This document shows positions 47,121 to 60,100 of a stretch of DNA of 64,000 nucleotides, in pieces. How positions within the stretch are numbered: position 1 is the first letter of the stretch; every line of letters starts with the position of its first letter. The notes under the pieces are model-generated. The model did not search any database. It was given only the letters and a program-made list of their open reading frames with translations, and was not told the origin of the DNA. The DNA is taken from NCBI RefSeq assembly GCF_005239225.2, contig NC_133287.1, positions 12,691,493-12,755,492 of the forward strand, given 5' to 3'. Made by a program: the position numbers and the translations under genes. Origin of the DNA: Populus alba. Its lineage: Eukaryota > Streptophyta > Magnoliopsida > Malpighiales > Salicaceae.

Positions 47121-50100
47121 CTGTAACCCCAACGGGTTTCATGCTTGAACTAACAATAAGAATTATTAAGATGCTTATGGGGATGATCACATGCAAAGCC
47201 ATGAAGAGAAGGAAGTGCATGAATAAGACCAAACTTAAGCTTAAAAAGATCATCAATTTATGGGAAATTGATGTAAAATGGTTGTTGGTTAAATTTTAAA
47301 CCAACAAGCTCCTTAAGAGTGTGAGGTTGTTGGATGGCTGTACTGGCAAGTTTGTTGATGAATTTTATCGGTATGAAATCTTCTTGTTTATTCACGCTTT
47401 CAATCTAACTTGTCAAAAAACATGTATTTGGTGATGCAAAAGTTATGCACGTAACAAATTTGATGCAATCCCTTATAACTTTTATTATATTATTTTCTTT
47501 ATTGAATAATTATCATGAAGATCAATTTGGCGTCTTTGATCTTGCATGAAAAAATTTCTCAAACTCTTCCTGCTAGGTTGTCTTTAATTTTTGGAGTCGG
47601 AGTTGGATATACAATCTATAACAATAAGCTAAACTAAATAAAAATACAAGCTTAAATCGAGCAAACAGTGATTAGTATTTCTGATTAATATTCTAAAAAT
47701 TTGACAGGTGTCAAATTCATGCAAATTTAAACTCTTAAAAAATTAATGATTTGTAGTATAAAAAATAATTGTATTGTTCTACAGAGATACAAATATTAAA
47801 ACTTAATTACTCAATCAAGACAAGCTATTTATATTTAGATTATAACAAACCAAGTAAATATGCTAATTTGATTAAATCAACTAATATGCAATTAATCATA
47901 AGTAATTGAATGGAGGATTTTGTTTATGATCTAAACTAATTAAAAGCAACTTAAAACATTGACCAAATGGAAGAAATTAGTTTTGAAAATAAAAAGGCAG
48001 ATTCAATAGATTATAAAATATAGAAAGAGAGGCTTTAACATCAACATTAAAAAATGTTTCTCAAGGATAATTAACATCAATAAATGAATTAGATATGTTT
48101 TTTTAATTTGATTTGTGATTATAAATAAACCAACTATGAAAAAACAAGTTTTTCTACATATCCTAACTTTTTGGTTAATATAGCATCCTTGCAATAATTA
48201 ACCTTAATCATATAATAACCTTCACTAAGCATATAAGATTTAATTACATGACAACATTGATATCAAAATAGGTACAATTGATTCATGATAATCAAACACA
48301 CATGGAGAGTTAATTTAATCAATACTTATGTTTTCCAAGTAACAATTGATCAAACATGGGTTTGAAAATTAGATACATATGCTACTTAAGTTAATTAGTC
48401 ATGAATTCATCATAAACTAATCACTAGTAATAGATTTAAAACCAAAACATATGATGCATATCATATAGGATTTCAGTTATCAATCATTAAATTTAATCAT
48501 AGAAAAAAAAAAGGATATTCATGTATCACAATTAGATTTAGAATATTTTCTAATCACAAATCCTCATGATAATTTAAGATCCAAAGAGACTAACATTTTT
48601 TAAAACTAAGCTTGTATAAAATTCGTGATTAAGATAAATTTCAACAAGGAAGAAGAAAAATAATTTTTTTACAACCATAAAATTCCTCTCCCTCTCCTCT
48701 GATATACTATGAACATGCTCTCCCCTTTTCTTTTAAATTTAGGGTTTGTTATGTGTGTATGTGAAGAAGTGGAGATGTTTCCTAGTTAACAACTAATTTC
48801 CAATCAAACTACTTTTAAGCTTTCTTATGCGAACACGATTTCAATAGCTTATACATTGATTTTAACCTTTTAGAGAGGTTTACTAGTCATATAGGACCAT
48901 TCCCATGTCATTAATGAGCTACCATGCAATCATCTCAACATGAAAAGATTAGGTTGGACTTGTATTAATTTGCTGACATGTTTCAAACTTAATTTCAAAT
49001 ATATTGTTTTTTCTTGTTTGGATGAGTTACTAGGTCTATCACATATGAATGAGAATTTTAAGATGTTTAGCTTTTAGCCCAACTTGAATAACAGTAAAAT
49101 TTCATTTGTAGCTCCATGTATAGTCTAAATAGTACTTAAAGGTCTAGTCTGACATATTTGCTTTAACCAATCCTAATCCCACTAAGATTTCTTGTTCAAG
49201 TTATATTCCTAATACAGGTAGAATTTTCACTTTTTAGCTCCAATAACCCATCTCAATGTTCTCTTTATATTCATTTACTTGAGATTGTGCTAAAAATACA
49301 TCATTTAACTTTTTTTTACATTGTGTGATACATACCTTTTGATCACGTGGTCCAGCAACCTCTAACGAAGATTATCTTCCTCAAGAAATCTGAAAATCAA
49401 GTTCGAGAACCATCACCCAAAGTTAACCTGTAACTAAGAATCATAGATATTGAAATTCACGAATCAACATAACAAGATTAGTTGTATCTTGATAAGTTAT
49501 GTTTTTTTTTTTTTTTTTATGTCATATCAAAGGACACATTTGCTTTAAGCAAAACATAATACTATTTTTAATCTGAAGGCTGCTAAAATTCACAGCAAAA
49601 AAAATATTATATAGTTCTATGATAATTAACTCTAATGGAGCCGTATTGGGTTGCAAACCATTGGGCTTTCAGTTAACACAAGTCTAATGTCCAAAACAGA
49701 TCTAAAACACATCATTTGGACCAAAACAAACCCAACTAAACTAAAAAACATAAACTGTAATATTATGGTTCAAATAATACTTTAAACAACATAAAAACTA
49801 AGCAAAATATTTAGAATAATACAAGGAAAAAATCAGCCCCCAAAATCATCTCTACCTAGATTAATTTTCCTGTGTAGTCAAGTCTGACTTGCATAGCAAT
49901 AATGTGTGTTTGCCACCCTTTTTAGACCTCTTTCCATGCTTGGAATATGCTGCCTTGAATACTTGATCTTCATCCCCTATTTAGTTGAATTAATGCTCTC
50001 AAAATAGGAAAAATAGTTATTGAATTCATTCATTTTAAAAGCCTTCCACAATCTCATTTTAAAGTAAGGAAATCCTACAAGAGAAAGGAAAGAAAATAAC

Positions 50101-52479
50101 AAGGAAAGTCCTTCAAATATGTTTGTCTATTGTTCTCCTTATAAGAAAAAGAATCCTTGCCAGTAATAAATAAATAAGGTAATTTACACTCACATGTTAT
50201 CACCTCCTAGTTTCCATGTTAGATATGAAATCCTTATTCAATAAGGAAATATAGTAATCCATCTCCAATTCAACCTTATAATTGCCCATAATGAACCCAG
50301 ACTTAGCTAGGACTTTTGATAAATCCTTATAGGAAAAGGACCCCAACACTCTAATTAATCATAGCCCCTTTTTAACCCTATATAGCCCAAAAACATGCAC
50401 ATCCACAAGACCTAAATCATATTTGATCAAAACTAACTCCTCCATAATTAGTCTGATCCCATCAACACCAACACCAACAAACAAACCCAATATGAAACAT
50501 ATCAAAATTTTGAACTTTCAAGGAATATGACATGTTTAAAAATCATACTATCCTTGGATTGATTCTAGATAAATAACATAAATAAATCTCACAAAACAAA
50601 TCAAAGATAAATGTTTATTATATAAAAAATAAGGCATCAACATCCAAGTGATAGGACTCGTTTAAGGATTGTACTACAACTAGTTAATCCTTTGATAAAA
50701 AAAAAAACATAAACAACTCTATTTTCTTTATATGAAAATAACCTTACCTTTTTTTCAATAAAGATTATTAAAAACAACATGTAAAAATTAAACATGCCCA
50801 TATGCTAAAATCATGCACATCCACGTATAAAATCAAATCATTAAACCTTTTACAATCCATCCACCCAACTTCATCACAAGGTATTGATTTAAGTGTTATC
50901 ATAGCAAAAACAAATCCTTGACAGCATCAACCCTCAAGTTTGCCACAAAATTGTATGGACCTCAACACTTCAAATATTAACAATATTTACATAAAAAAAA
51001 ATGTAACTATGTTACAATTTATTTAGAAATAAACAAGAACTTATTGGGAATTCAAAAACTACCTCTGATAGTTGTTGGAACAAACTAGAGAATACTTTAA
51101 ATGAGATGGGTGATGGTGGCGCGTGGTCATCGTGTGTTTGGACCTTGTTGTGCCATGTGATCAATGGTGCGTGCACTCTATTTGCTAGCATTAGATCTGT
51201 AAAAAAATAAAATTTTTAGGTTATAACGGTGGTTGTCATTACTAGGTTATTTTTTAGTTAATTTTTATGTTGATTTTAACTACAAAGGGTTGTGATTTCA
51301 GTTAGGTTTTTAGGTTGAATGTAATATAGATGACAAGTCTTTTATGTAGATGAGGGTTATTATGGTTGTTAATGGGTTTCAATCTTAATAGAGGAAGAAG
51401 ATAGATCAAGTGTTATTGGTTGTTGTTGTTAGGTCTATTAGAATTGTGCTGTGACTGGAAGATGGGAAGAGGGATATGGACTTCATGAGCTAGTGGTTAG
51501 TTGGGATGAGAGGATTAGATGATGATTTTTTATGAGAAAAAATGGACGACAAGTTCGTGAGTGGCTGGTGGTCGGTGCTAGTTGGTGAGAGGAGGAGGAA
51601 AATAAAGATAGGGAGAACGGGTGGCTATTGTTTTTAGTGTTTGGGTAAAAGGTTTTTTTTTTTTTTGGTCAATTAGACTATTGGTTTTTTCTACTCTCTC
51701 TTAGTCTTTTTCTTTGCTTTTTTTTTTTTGGACTTTTTTTGTGACTTTTTCCCTTTAACTATATGACCTATTTATACCCCATCCATTGCTTATTTATTCA
51801 TCTTTTTTATTTGTTATATTTTTCTCTCTCCTCATTTTTCTATCTCTTTTAACTCATCTTTTTTATCTCACAATTATTTTTGAAGATGTACTCAAACTCT
51901 CATATTTATTTTGATCATTATTCATGTCCTTATGTATCATGCAACTCTCTAATCTTCTTCTTCTTCTTTTTATTTTTGATTTTTTTTTAAATATGTTTAA
52001 AAAATAGGTAATGATAACAACTAGAATGGATGATTTTTTTTAGAGTTACCTTATTCCATGGGTAATAGATAAGTATGTATATTATAAAACTTCACCCACA
52101 CCCTACCCAAACATAACCCAACACACACAAACACTATGAATATCTAGATTTTTTACCAGTGAGATAAATGATTTGAATGAAATAGAACGATGAGTAATGA
52201 TGCTTATTGTTATCTTAGTTTATGAGACAACACTAACATATATGCAATTAAGTTGGTAAGAGTCCAAACTCTAAAAGAAAATTTTCTTTCCTATACAAAA
52301 CCAAAAAAAAAAAGGTTTATAGGACACTTTTTTCTTGTTTTGGATGCACAAATCATAACAACTTATTTAATTACTAAAATATATTAAAAGACATTTCACT
52401 CTAACAATAAATGTTGAAAAGCCAAGGATTTTTTCAATTTGGTTCTCAATTTTGTTTTTTCATGCTCCAATATTGAATT
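47121..52479. other. AT-rich intergenic DNA, probably old retroelement remnants
   Basis: I find no gene. The longest open frames are under 65 codons and have no motif. Several stretches (49,640-50,520; 51,060-51,900) have the phrase structure of decayed LTRs but no terminus or target duplication was found. Poly-T runs occur at 49,502-49,519 and 51,653-51,666. Confidence 0.5.
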
Positions 52480-53345
52480 TAATAGGTATTGGACCTCATG
52501 ATCTAGGCTTGGCAGGTTAATATGAGTTGACTCAAGTTATTTTTTTTTGTTTATTTATTTATTTACCAACTTCATCCTTAATGTTAGGTGGATTAAGAAT
52601 TGTGCTTCATATTTTATTTATTTTTTATATGGGATTATCAAGGTCTCATGATCCAAGTCGTAAGTTTTGCACGTTAGCTAGACTAACTCGAGTTTTTTCT
52701 TGTTTTTTTAATTGAATTGTTTTTTCAATCTCATCCTTATACATTGGGCTGATTGAGAGTTTAACTTAATAGGTTTTTTTTTTAATTATTTTTTTATGGA
52801 ATTATCCTGGTTTCATGACTTGAATTTGACAGGTTAACTCGGGTTGATTTGAGTTTTTTTTTTATTGAATGTTTTTTTTTCCGATTCTATCCTTGAATAT
52901 TAGGTTGATTAAGAATCAAACTTCATAATTTATTTTAATTTACTTTTTATAAGGTTATAATAGTTTTATGATTCGGGTCATGAGTTTAGTCGGTTAACTC
53001 GGGTTAACTCAAGTGATTTTTTATTTTTTTTAATTGATTTTTTCTCAATCTCATCCTATAACATGGGTTGATTGAGAATTGAGTTTTATAATTTGTTTTG
53101 ATTTTCTTTCTACAATGTTATTTTAGTTTTATAACTAAGGTTTGACAAGTTACCCAGGTTGACCTGACTTATTTTTCTAATTGAATTTTATTTTCAATTT
53201 CATCATTCAACATTGAATTGATTGAAAATTAGGCTTAATATTTTTTGTGTGCTTTCTACAGGATTATTAGGGTCTCATGACTTGGACCAGAGATTTGATA
53301 AGTTAACTTGATTTGATTCGAATAAATCCAAGTCAATTTAATATG
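52480..53345. repeat. tandem array of about 145-170-bp units
   Basis: Five to six units share (T)CTCATGA(C/T)C, then GACAGGTTAACTCGGGTTGA(C)TCGAGTT, a poly-T run, TCAATCTCATCCT, ATTGGGTTGATTGAGAATT and TTATAGGATTATCA. Units begin near 52,496, 52,643, 52,811, 52,966, 53,127 and 53,271. The outer units are the most diverged. A repeat of this kind is familiar in poplar DNA. That recognition is from memory, not a search. Confidence 0.85.
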
Positions 53346-53799
53346 TTGTTGTTTCAATATATATAAAAAAAGATATTGTCTTAGTTTTTTTGAATCAAAT
53401 TATATTTTTACTAATTATTCGAGTTGTTTTTTAACCTGTAAAATTAATTATATCACATCGATTCAATCTCCACATAGTTTATTTTTTCTACTAAAAAACA
53501 TGTTAATAAAACGTAAGTAGTTTTTTTGTATTCAATAAAAATTTAATCTGATCATATTGTAATGCGTATAATTATTAGTTTAAATTAAAACCCAATATGA
53601 TACTCCTTTGAAGAGAGCCTGACAAAAATACTAATACATAACTAGGAGACTCGAGTGAGATATGACTGAAATCATAAAGACACAAATGAACAAAAGTGAG
53701 ATAAAATTGAGAATTAGATAATAATCAGAGGTTGATTTGAAGTTTCCCTCTTTTTCCTACTTTCTAAACAATCCCTACTTCATGTAATATTAAATTAAT

Positions 53800-53925
53800 A
53801 TTTTTTAATAATTTTATTTTATAGTTTTGATGAATTAGTATAAAAAATTTTAAAAAAATTAAATGAAATATTTTTAATATATTTTTTAAATAAAAATTAT
53901 TTAAAAAAACACACATCCAGTATAA
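53800..53925. repeat. AT-rich dispersed repeat remnant
   Basis: TTAAATGAAATATTTTTAATATATTTTTTAAATAAAAATTATTTAAAA-type sequence resembles 38,880-39,060. It lies about 130-250 bases upstream of the TATA box of the multidomain gene, so it may form the outer edge of that promoter. Confidence 0.5.
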
Positions 53926-54048
53926 TACCGATCACAGACTTTATCCATGCATAAAACATATTGTACACTGGTAAAATCCTAACCCTTGTTAGTTTTGGGA
54001 TATAATTGTCTTTACTCACTATCCACTAACTCCACCATATTCGACCCC

Positions 54049-54056
54049 TATAAATA
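54049..54056 (+). promoter_or_regulatory. TATA box of the ankyrin-CCCH-RRM-RING gene
   Basis: TATAAATA in the context CCCCTATAAATATCTCC is a near-consensus plant TATA box. It is 111 bases ahead of the start codon, with a CT-rich TCTCTCTTTCCCTCTGCC stretch about 25-40 bases downstream that would fit the RNA start. Confidence 0.7.
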
Positions 54057-54133
54057 TCTCCACCAAACTATATCTTTCGTCTCTCTTTCCCTCTGCCTTC
54101 ATTATAAACAAAATATTCTCTATAATTTCTCTC

Positions 54134-54145
54134 ATGGCCATGTAG
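54134..54145 (+). promoter_or_regulatory. minimal upstream ORF (Met-Ala-Met-stop)
   Basis: ATGGCCATGTAG lies between the probable RNA start and the main ATG at 54167. Both upstream ATGs share the same immediate stop, 21 bases before the main start. A three-codon upstream ORF this close could lower initiation at the main start. Confidence 0.5.
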
Positions 54146-54166
54146 AAATCTCATTAGGGTTTCGAG

Positions 54167-57100
54167 ATGGATCTGGTACATTACTGCCTTATCTCCTCAA
54201 ATGCTTCACATTACATTCATAATCTAAGTTTATCACCTTGAAATCGACTTCTTCTCCCGTGCATTCTCTTGTTTTCTCGGGAAAATCTTTGCTTAGTATT
54301 TTTCATGTTTTCAAAGTAAAAGAAAAGAAAAGCTTTGATCACTGGCATTTTTTTTTCCTTTCTCATTGCTAGTGAAGTTACTAAAAGTAGTTTAAATCGC
54401 AGGAAATACAAAGATTCTCGCTCACAGACCTCTCAAAGCCAACAAAACCTGCAGCTTCAAGTAAAGATCATGAGTTCCAAAACGCAGAGGTTTTGGAAAC
54501 AAGCGTGATAAAATCAGTCTTAGAAGACAACAAACTACAGTTACTCTCTCTCTCAAAAAAAGCTGTTACAGAACGTACAATAATCACCAAGCTGCTCCAT
54601 CTCTGCTGTACCTTCGATTCTGTTGACTGCGCCACATCACTACTCAACGGTGAGTTCGGATCGGTGCCGGTGATAAATGAACCGGACTCAACCGGTCTCT
54701 CGCCGCTGCACGCCGCTGCAACTGCTAACGCGGCGCGTTGTGTGGAAATGCTTCTGGAAAAACACGCTCGTACGGATTTGGAGAGCAGAGATGGACGCAG
54801 ACTGTTACCTCTGGAGCTGTCCTTGTGTAACACCAGGTAACAAACAAAAGAAAGCACGTCGTTTTAATCTTTTTGATGAACTAAAATGGAAAAGGTGTAA
54901 AATCTTTTCGTTATTTTTGATGCATCTCACACTGCAGAAAGATATTACCTTTCTTAGAAATGTTGCTTTTTCTTGTTTCTGTCCTTCCCGTGTATTTTTT
55001 GTTCCGTGACTTTTTTTATGTTATTTTAGAAAGGATCTGATTTGGGATCTGGATGACAATTCAACCATTGAAGACTTGGTTGTTCAAATTAGTGAAAAGG
55101 TATTGAAACGTTTTGTTATATATTGTTTGGTTGCCGAGAAAGTGGTAGAAAGTGATTATTTGATGGCATTTTCTGTATTTATTTATCATGGAATTAGGTC
55201 AAGTAAAGTCAAAAGAGTCAAATATATTTATTTTTTTGTAGTGAAAAAAAGAAAAAGTCTATTAAAATAAGAATCATTGATTTGATGATTTATTAAAGGC
55301 TTTGGCTCGTTTTGGTTAATGAGAAAACAATGGAAAGAGACGCGAAAATATCATTTATTCAATTTTATTAATTTATTAAGGGATATTTTCAGCTCCGAGG
55401 ACAGTAGGGAATTTATTAAATTAAGAAATTCTCTGTTTTTTATTTTTATTAAGCTAATTTGATGCTTTTCTACAGGATTTAACTACCCTAAAACTACTTG
55501 CTGACAAAACGGAGGAAATCGGTGACGTGGCATACAGAATGGCGGAAGCTGGGCGTGTGGTTGATTTAGCTGCTCTTCTGGTAGTGGCAGCAGATAAAAT
55601 AAATGAATCGATTTTACCGGTGTGTGATGCTGTTTTGGATTGTAAAGATAAGCGCACAATTTACGAGGCTGTGATTAGAGAGGCATTGGCACTTGGCGGC
55701 CCTACGCCGTCGTTGAGGGCAGCAAAAACGGTAACAGTTCTAAGCGAGAGTGAGCGTGCTGAGAAAAGGAAACTCTTGCTCTATGAGATTGCGTTGCTTC
55801 AGCTCTTTGGTGCTGTTGGTCTCAAATGTTGTACGGACAGGAAGTTACCGTCACCGTTAATCCGTGCTGCACAGGTCAGAATAGATCTTCATTCCCTCTA
55901 ATTTTTATTTTTATTTGGCATTTTGTTTAACATGTGGAATGAATAATAACCGTATAATGTATGCAACATTATGGTACGTGGGATTTTGGGAAATGGGCAT
56001 GCATGCCCTTCTAAAAGTACCTATCAGATAAGATATTTTTTAGAGTGTATTTAAAAATATGTTTATGGATATTTTTTATTTTAAAATATATTTTATTATT
56101 TTTTTAAAATTATTTTTATATAGCGCATCGATTTAAAAACACTAAAATATATTATTTTAAAATAAATAATTTTTTTTTAAAAATTTTTAAAATATAAAAA
56201 CATGTACTTAATCATTGATTATTGAGATCTGTGGGCACTTTTGTAAATCAGGGGGAATGAGGAATCACCGTGTACTCTCATTAGATACTTTGTAACATAT
56301 AGGCTTAGACATTTGGGACTTTTACCTTTGAGTGGTCACCACAAATTCGTCTATTTCAAATTAATGAGTAATGAAGTACAAACATGATTCTGTTATGACA
56401 CCCCTTCCATGTCTTTACTTCGAAAAACTATTTTTTCAACCAACATTATTTTCTTTTCTTGGCCTGTGAAGTCTCTAATTAACATTTATTTTTCTACAAT
56501 TAATAGCTTTATTTCCAGCGTTGTCTTCGTATATTTCAAGTGGGACTCGGAATAGCAAATTGAAATTCTAGTAAGCAAGTGAAACTTTTGCAGATGAATA
56601 TATCTAATTTCAAACGAACATATGCTTAGCAACTGCTTGGGACAAAAGAAGATCATGATATTTGTATCACGTTCCAAATCACTATAATCTTACACTGTAA
56701 TTGTCTTTGATAGTGACAAAATCTATAACATTATCAACTGTCCTAATTAATTTCCTTTCATTTTACGAGTATACTCTCCAGGTTCAGTGCATTCTGTTTC
56801 TTGCATTTATATAGATTAATGTCATTTATGTACCTTTTAACTTGAATTCTCCCTGTATTCAAGTTAGCCTGTCATCCTAGACAAGAATACAACAAATTTC
56901 AGGAAAACTAATTGGGAAATTTATCGCCTTTGTATTACACATTCAAAACTTCAAAGAAAGGAAGCATAGCATACCGTATTAACAAAAGTCCACAGTATGG
57001 ACCGTTATTTTCAAATGATCCGTAACCAGGTACTATTGATAATAATCACAGGCTGGAGATGAAACCATTATTGAGTTGCTTCTGAAGACTAACATAGACT

Positions 57101-60100
57101 TAAATGATGTCGATGCTGAAGGACACTCTGCTCTTCATTGGTGTCTCAAGGCATATAAGCAATCATGTCCTCAGCAGATGAAGTCTCTCTCTCACACACG
57201 CACAAGCACAAGCACAGGCACAGGCACACGCGCACGCACGCACTCACTCTAGTTTTGCTGAACTTCAAATCGCCTTCTGTTCCAGGATCATGTGGCTTCT
57301 ACTGAAGCATGGTGCTCGAGTGAACCAGAAAAATAAGCTGGGCTTGACAGCTGTTCATATTGCTGCCTCAAATGGTAATTCACAGGCACTCCAGGTATTT
57401 ATGTATCAGCTCTTCAGGTTGCTTTAACTGTTTTACTGTCTTCCAAGCACATCTTGGTAACATATAATAGTTTCATAACTGAAGTTTTTTATCATGCTCA
57501 TTTTCCTGTAAGACTGTTCTGCAGGCCCTTCTATTGGAAGACCCAGATTGTATCAACTCTAATACAGAAATGAAAGAAACCCCATTATTTTTTGCTGTGA
57601 AGAATGGCTATAAGGACTGTGTTGAAGTTCTATTACACTGGGGAGCAAGCACTGGAGTCTTTAATTTGCGGTTAGAAACAACTGACCTATTTTCATATAT
57701 TTCATCCGTTTTTATTGTCTTTCTAGCATTTATCGTGTCTCTCAATGAGAAGATATGCCGATCCTCGCAACCTAATGCTGACATCTTATTGTAACTATTA
57801 TAATTCCCAGTAAACAGAGACCTGTAGACTTGGCTGAGTCACAAGACATGCGTTTCATTCTAGACAATGCTGATGTTAACCTCAGTAAGTTGAAATTCTT
57901 AACACACTCAAAAGGTTAGATTGAGAGGGAAAATGTCATAATAAAGAAGTTCGTGTCACTCATTTCATTAATCTCGTGCTCACAATCAGCAGTAAATCGT
58001 CCCATTCAGCAGAAATATACAGCATGGTTACAAGGAGGTGATGTAATTCAAGGGACCTGCAAAGAACTCTTTACCTTGACAGATGAAAGGAATCCTACTA
58101 ATAGGTGACCTCCTTGGGTAAACCGATTAAGAATCATATGATAAAATAGTGATTTTTTAATTTATTTGGTCACATAATTTTCCACTGCTTGTGGACAGCA
58201 GGACTTGCTTGAGTACAAACAAAGAGATCTGTAAATACTTCCATTCTCCTCGTGGATGTGTTAGAGGCACCAAGTGTTTCTATGCACATTCTGAAGAAGA
58301 GCGACAGCAGGTGAAGCAGGGAAGATACATGATTCATTCACCTGCTGCAGGGCAACTAGAACGGAAAATTTTTGTTGGAGGCCTCCCAGCTTCTGTAGAT
58401 TCTGGTTAGAAACCGAACACATTCATGCAACTACATATGTAGTCTTATTAACCTGAAGAATCATGTGCTGATTTAGTAAGCCATAGAACTTCAATTTTAT
58501 CTTATATTTTGTCTTTCTTCTCCAACCTTTTCTGCATCAGACTCTCTAAGAAAAATTCCTGAAGAGAAATTTGGTTCGGTGGACAATGCTGCAGTACTTG
58601 GAGTTCAAACAGCAGATAAGACGCAGTCTCGTGGATTTGGCTTCGTCACCTTCAAAGATAAGAAATCTGTTTCTGCAGCTGTTGAGGCACACCATGTTAT
58701 TGTTATGGGTAAGCAGGTTGAGATCAAAAGTGCTGTTCCAAAGTTCCTTCTACTAGCTGAGTTCCAGAAATCAACCCAACAACGTGAAAGAAATCAGATT
58801 GACGAGAAACTTCCACAAGCACAAACGCCCAAGGAGAAAACTGAGAAGGAAAAGGCCAAAACTGACGTGCTTAATAGGCAGACATCAAGTGAGAAGACAG
58901 AAAAAGTGATCCTTAGTTGTGATTCCACAGAGGAGACAAAATCTGAGCCAAGGACTTGGGCTGATACTTTAATCCATGGTCAAACAAAAGCATGCTCTAG
59001 TGAATCTCAAACACATGAAAGATGTATGCCTAAGTGGTTCAGAACATTAAGAAGGTGGCTCCCTAGCTTCTTGCAACAAGCGTCAAAGAGGGGAGGACAA
59101 TATGCTCTATCGTCGGTGAAAGCTGATTTCAGGGCCCTTTTTGGCCTAGAATTAGACCATGCCTCTCTCGGTTTCTCAAAGCTTAGTGACTTCATGAAAT
59201 CTATCCCTGAACTTTGCCACATTACGTATCACACTCCAGCCAATCATATGATACTTCTGCCTAGCCTTCCCATTCCCTGTCAGCAGCCACTTCAAGACGT
59301 TACGATTGACAGTCCATCTTCACATTCTACATCAATTGGTGATAGCGGTAATGGAAATTCTGATGGTTCCATTTGCTCTCAGGAACCTCTTCTTGTGTCC
59401 ATTGAGAATGATGACTTAAATGATAGCAGCACTAGGGTGTCCTTTCAGATCACTGATGATAATCCTGCAGATAAATTGCCCTGTGTGAACTCGAGGTTTC
59501 TTCAATTCTTGAAACCAGACCCAATCTTTCATGCACGACCGTGGGTAAATAGTGACTCTGATGGAGGCAAAGAGAGTACTGTTGGTGAAAGAGGATCAGG
59601 AAAGGGGTTTCAAGAGATGAAGCCCTGGCCTCAAGGAAGGCATTTGGTTTTAGAGGCCCTTGCCAGAAAAAAGAATAGCTCATCATTTTACTTTCTTCGT
59701 GAATTTGATTTCTGTGAAGTGAGGATTCAACAAGTTGAGATTTATTCATTCTGTGCTCTAAACTTCATTTTTCTTATGATAAAATAATATTGGGTGGTAA
59801 TTGCAGGAATACAAGGCAAGCATCGAACAAGGAAGGTGCCTGGGGTGCAACGAGCGTCGGATGTTGTGGGCCAACTTCCCATGCTTGCACTTGGTGTGGT
59901 GTGCTGATTGTAAACTACAAGCCATGATGGCAGCTCGCCTTGGTGAACACAAATGTGTGGTGTGTGATATCAAAGTGCAGACAATAGATTTGATATCCTG
60001 GCATGAATACTGTCAGCCCATTCTTGACACAGCTTGCATCAAGGAGTTCCCCCCATTTGATCCTGATTACATGCTAAAGTAAGGACATGCCATGTTAATT

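Noticed and set aside
58571..58756. Second plus-strand frame overlapping the RRM exon
   Set aside because: It is an off-frame shadow of exon 11, whose phase is fixed by neighbouring exons and RNP motifs.
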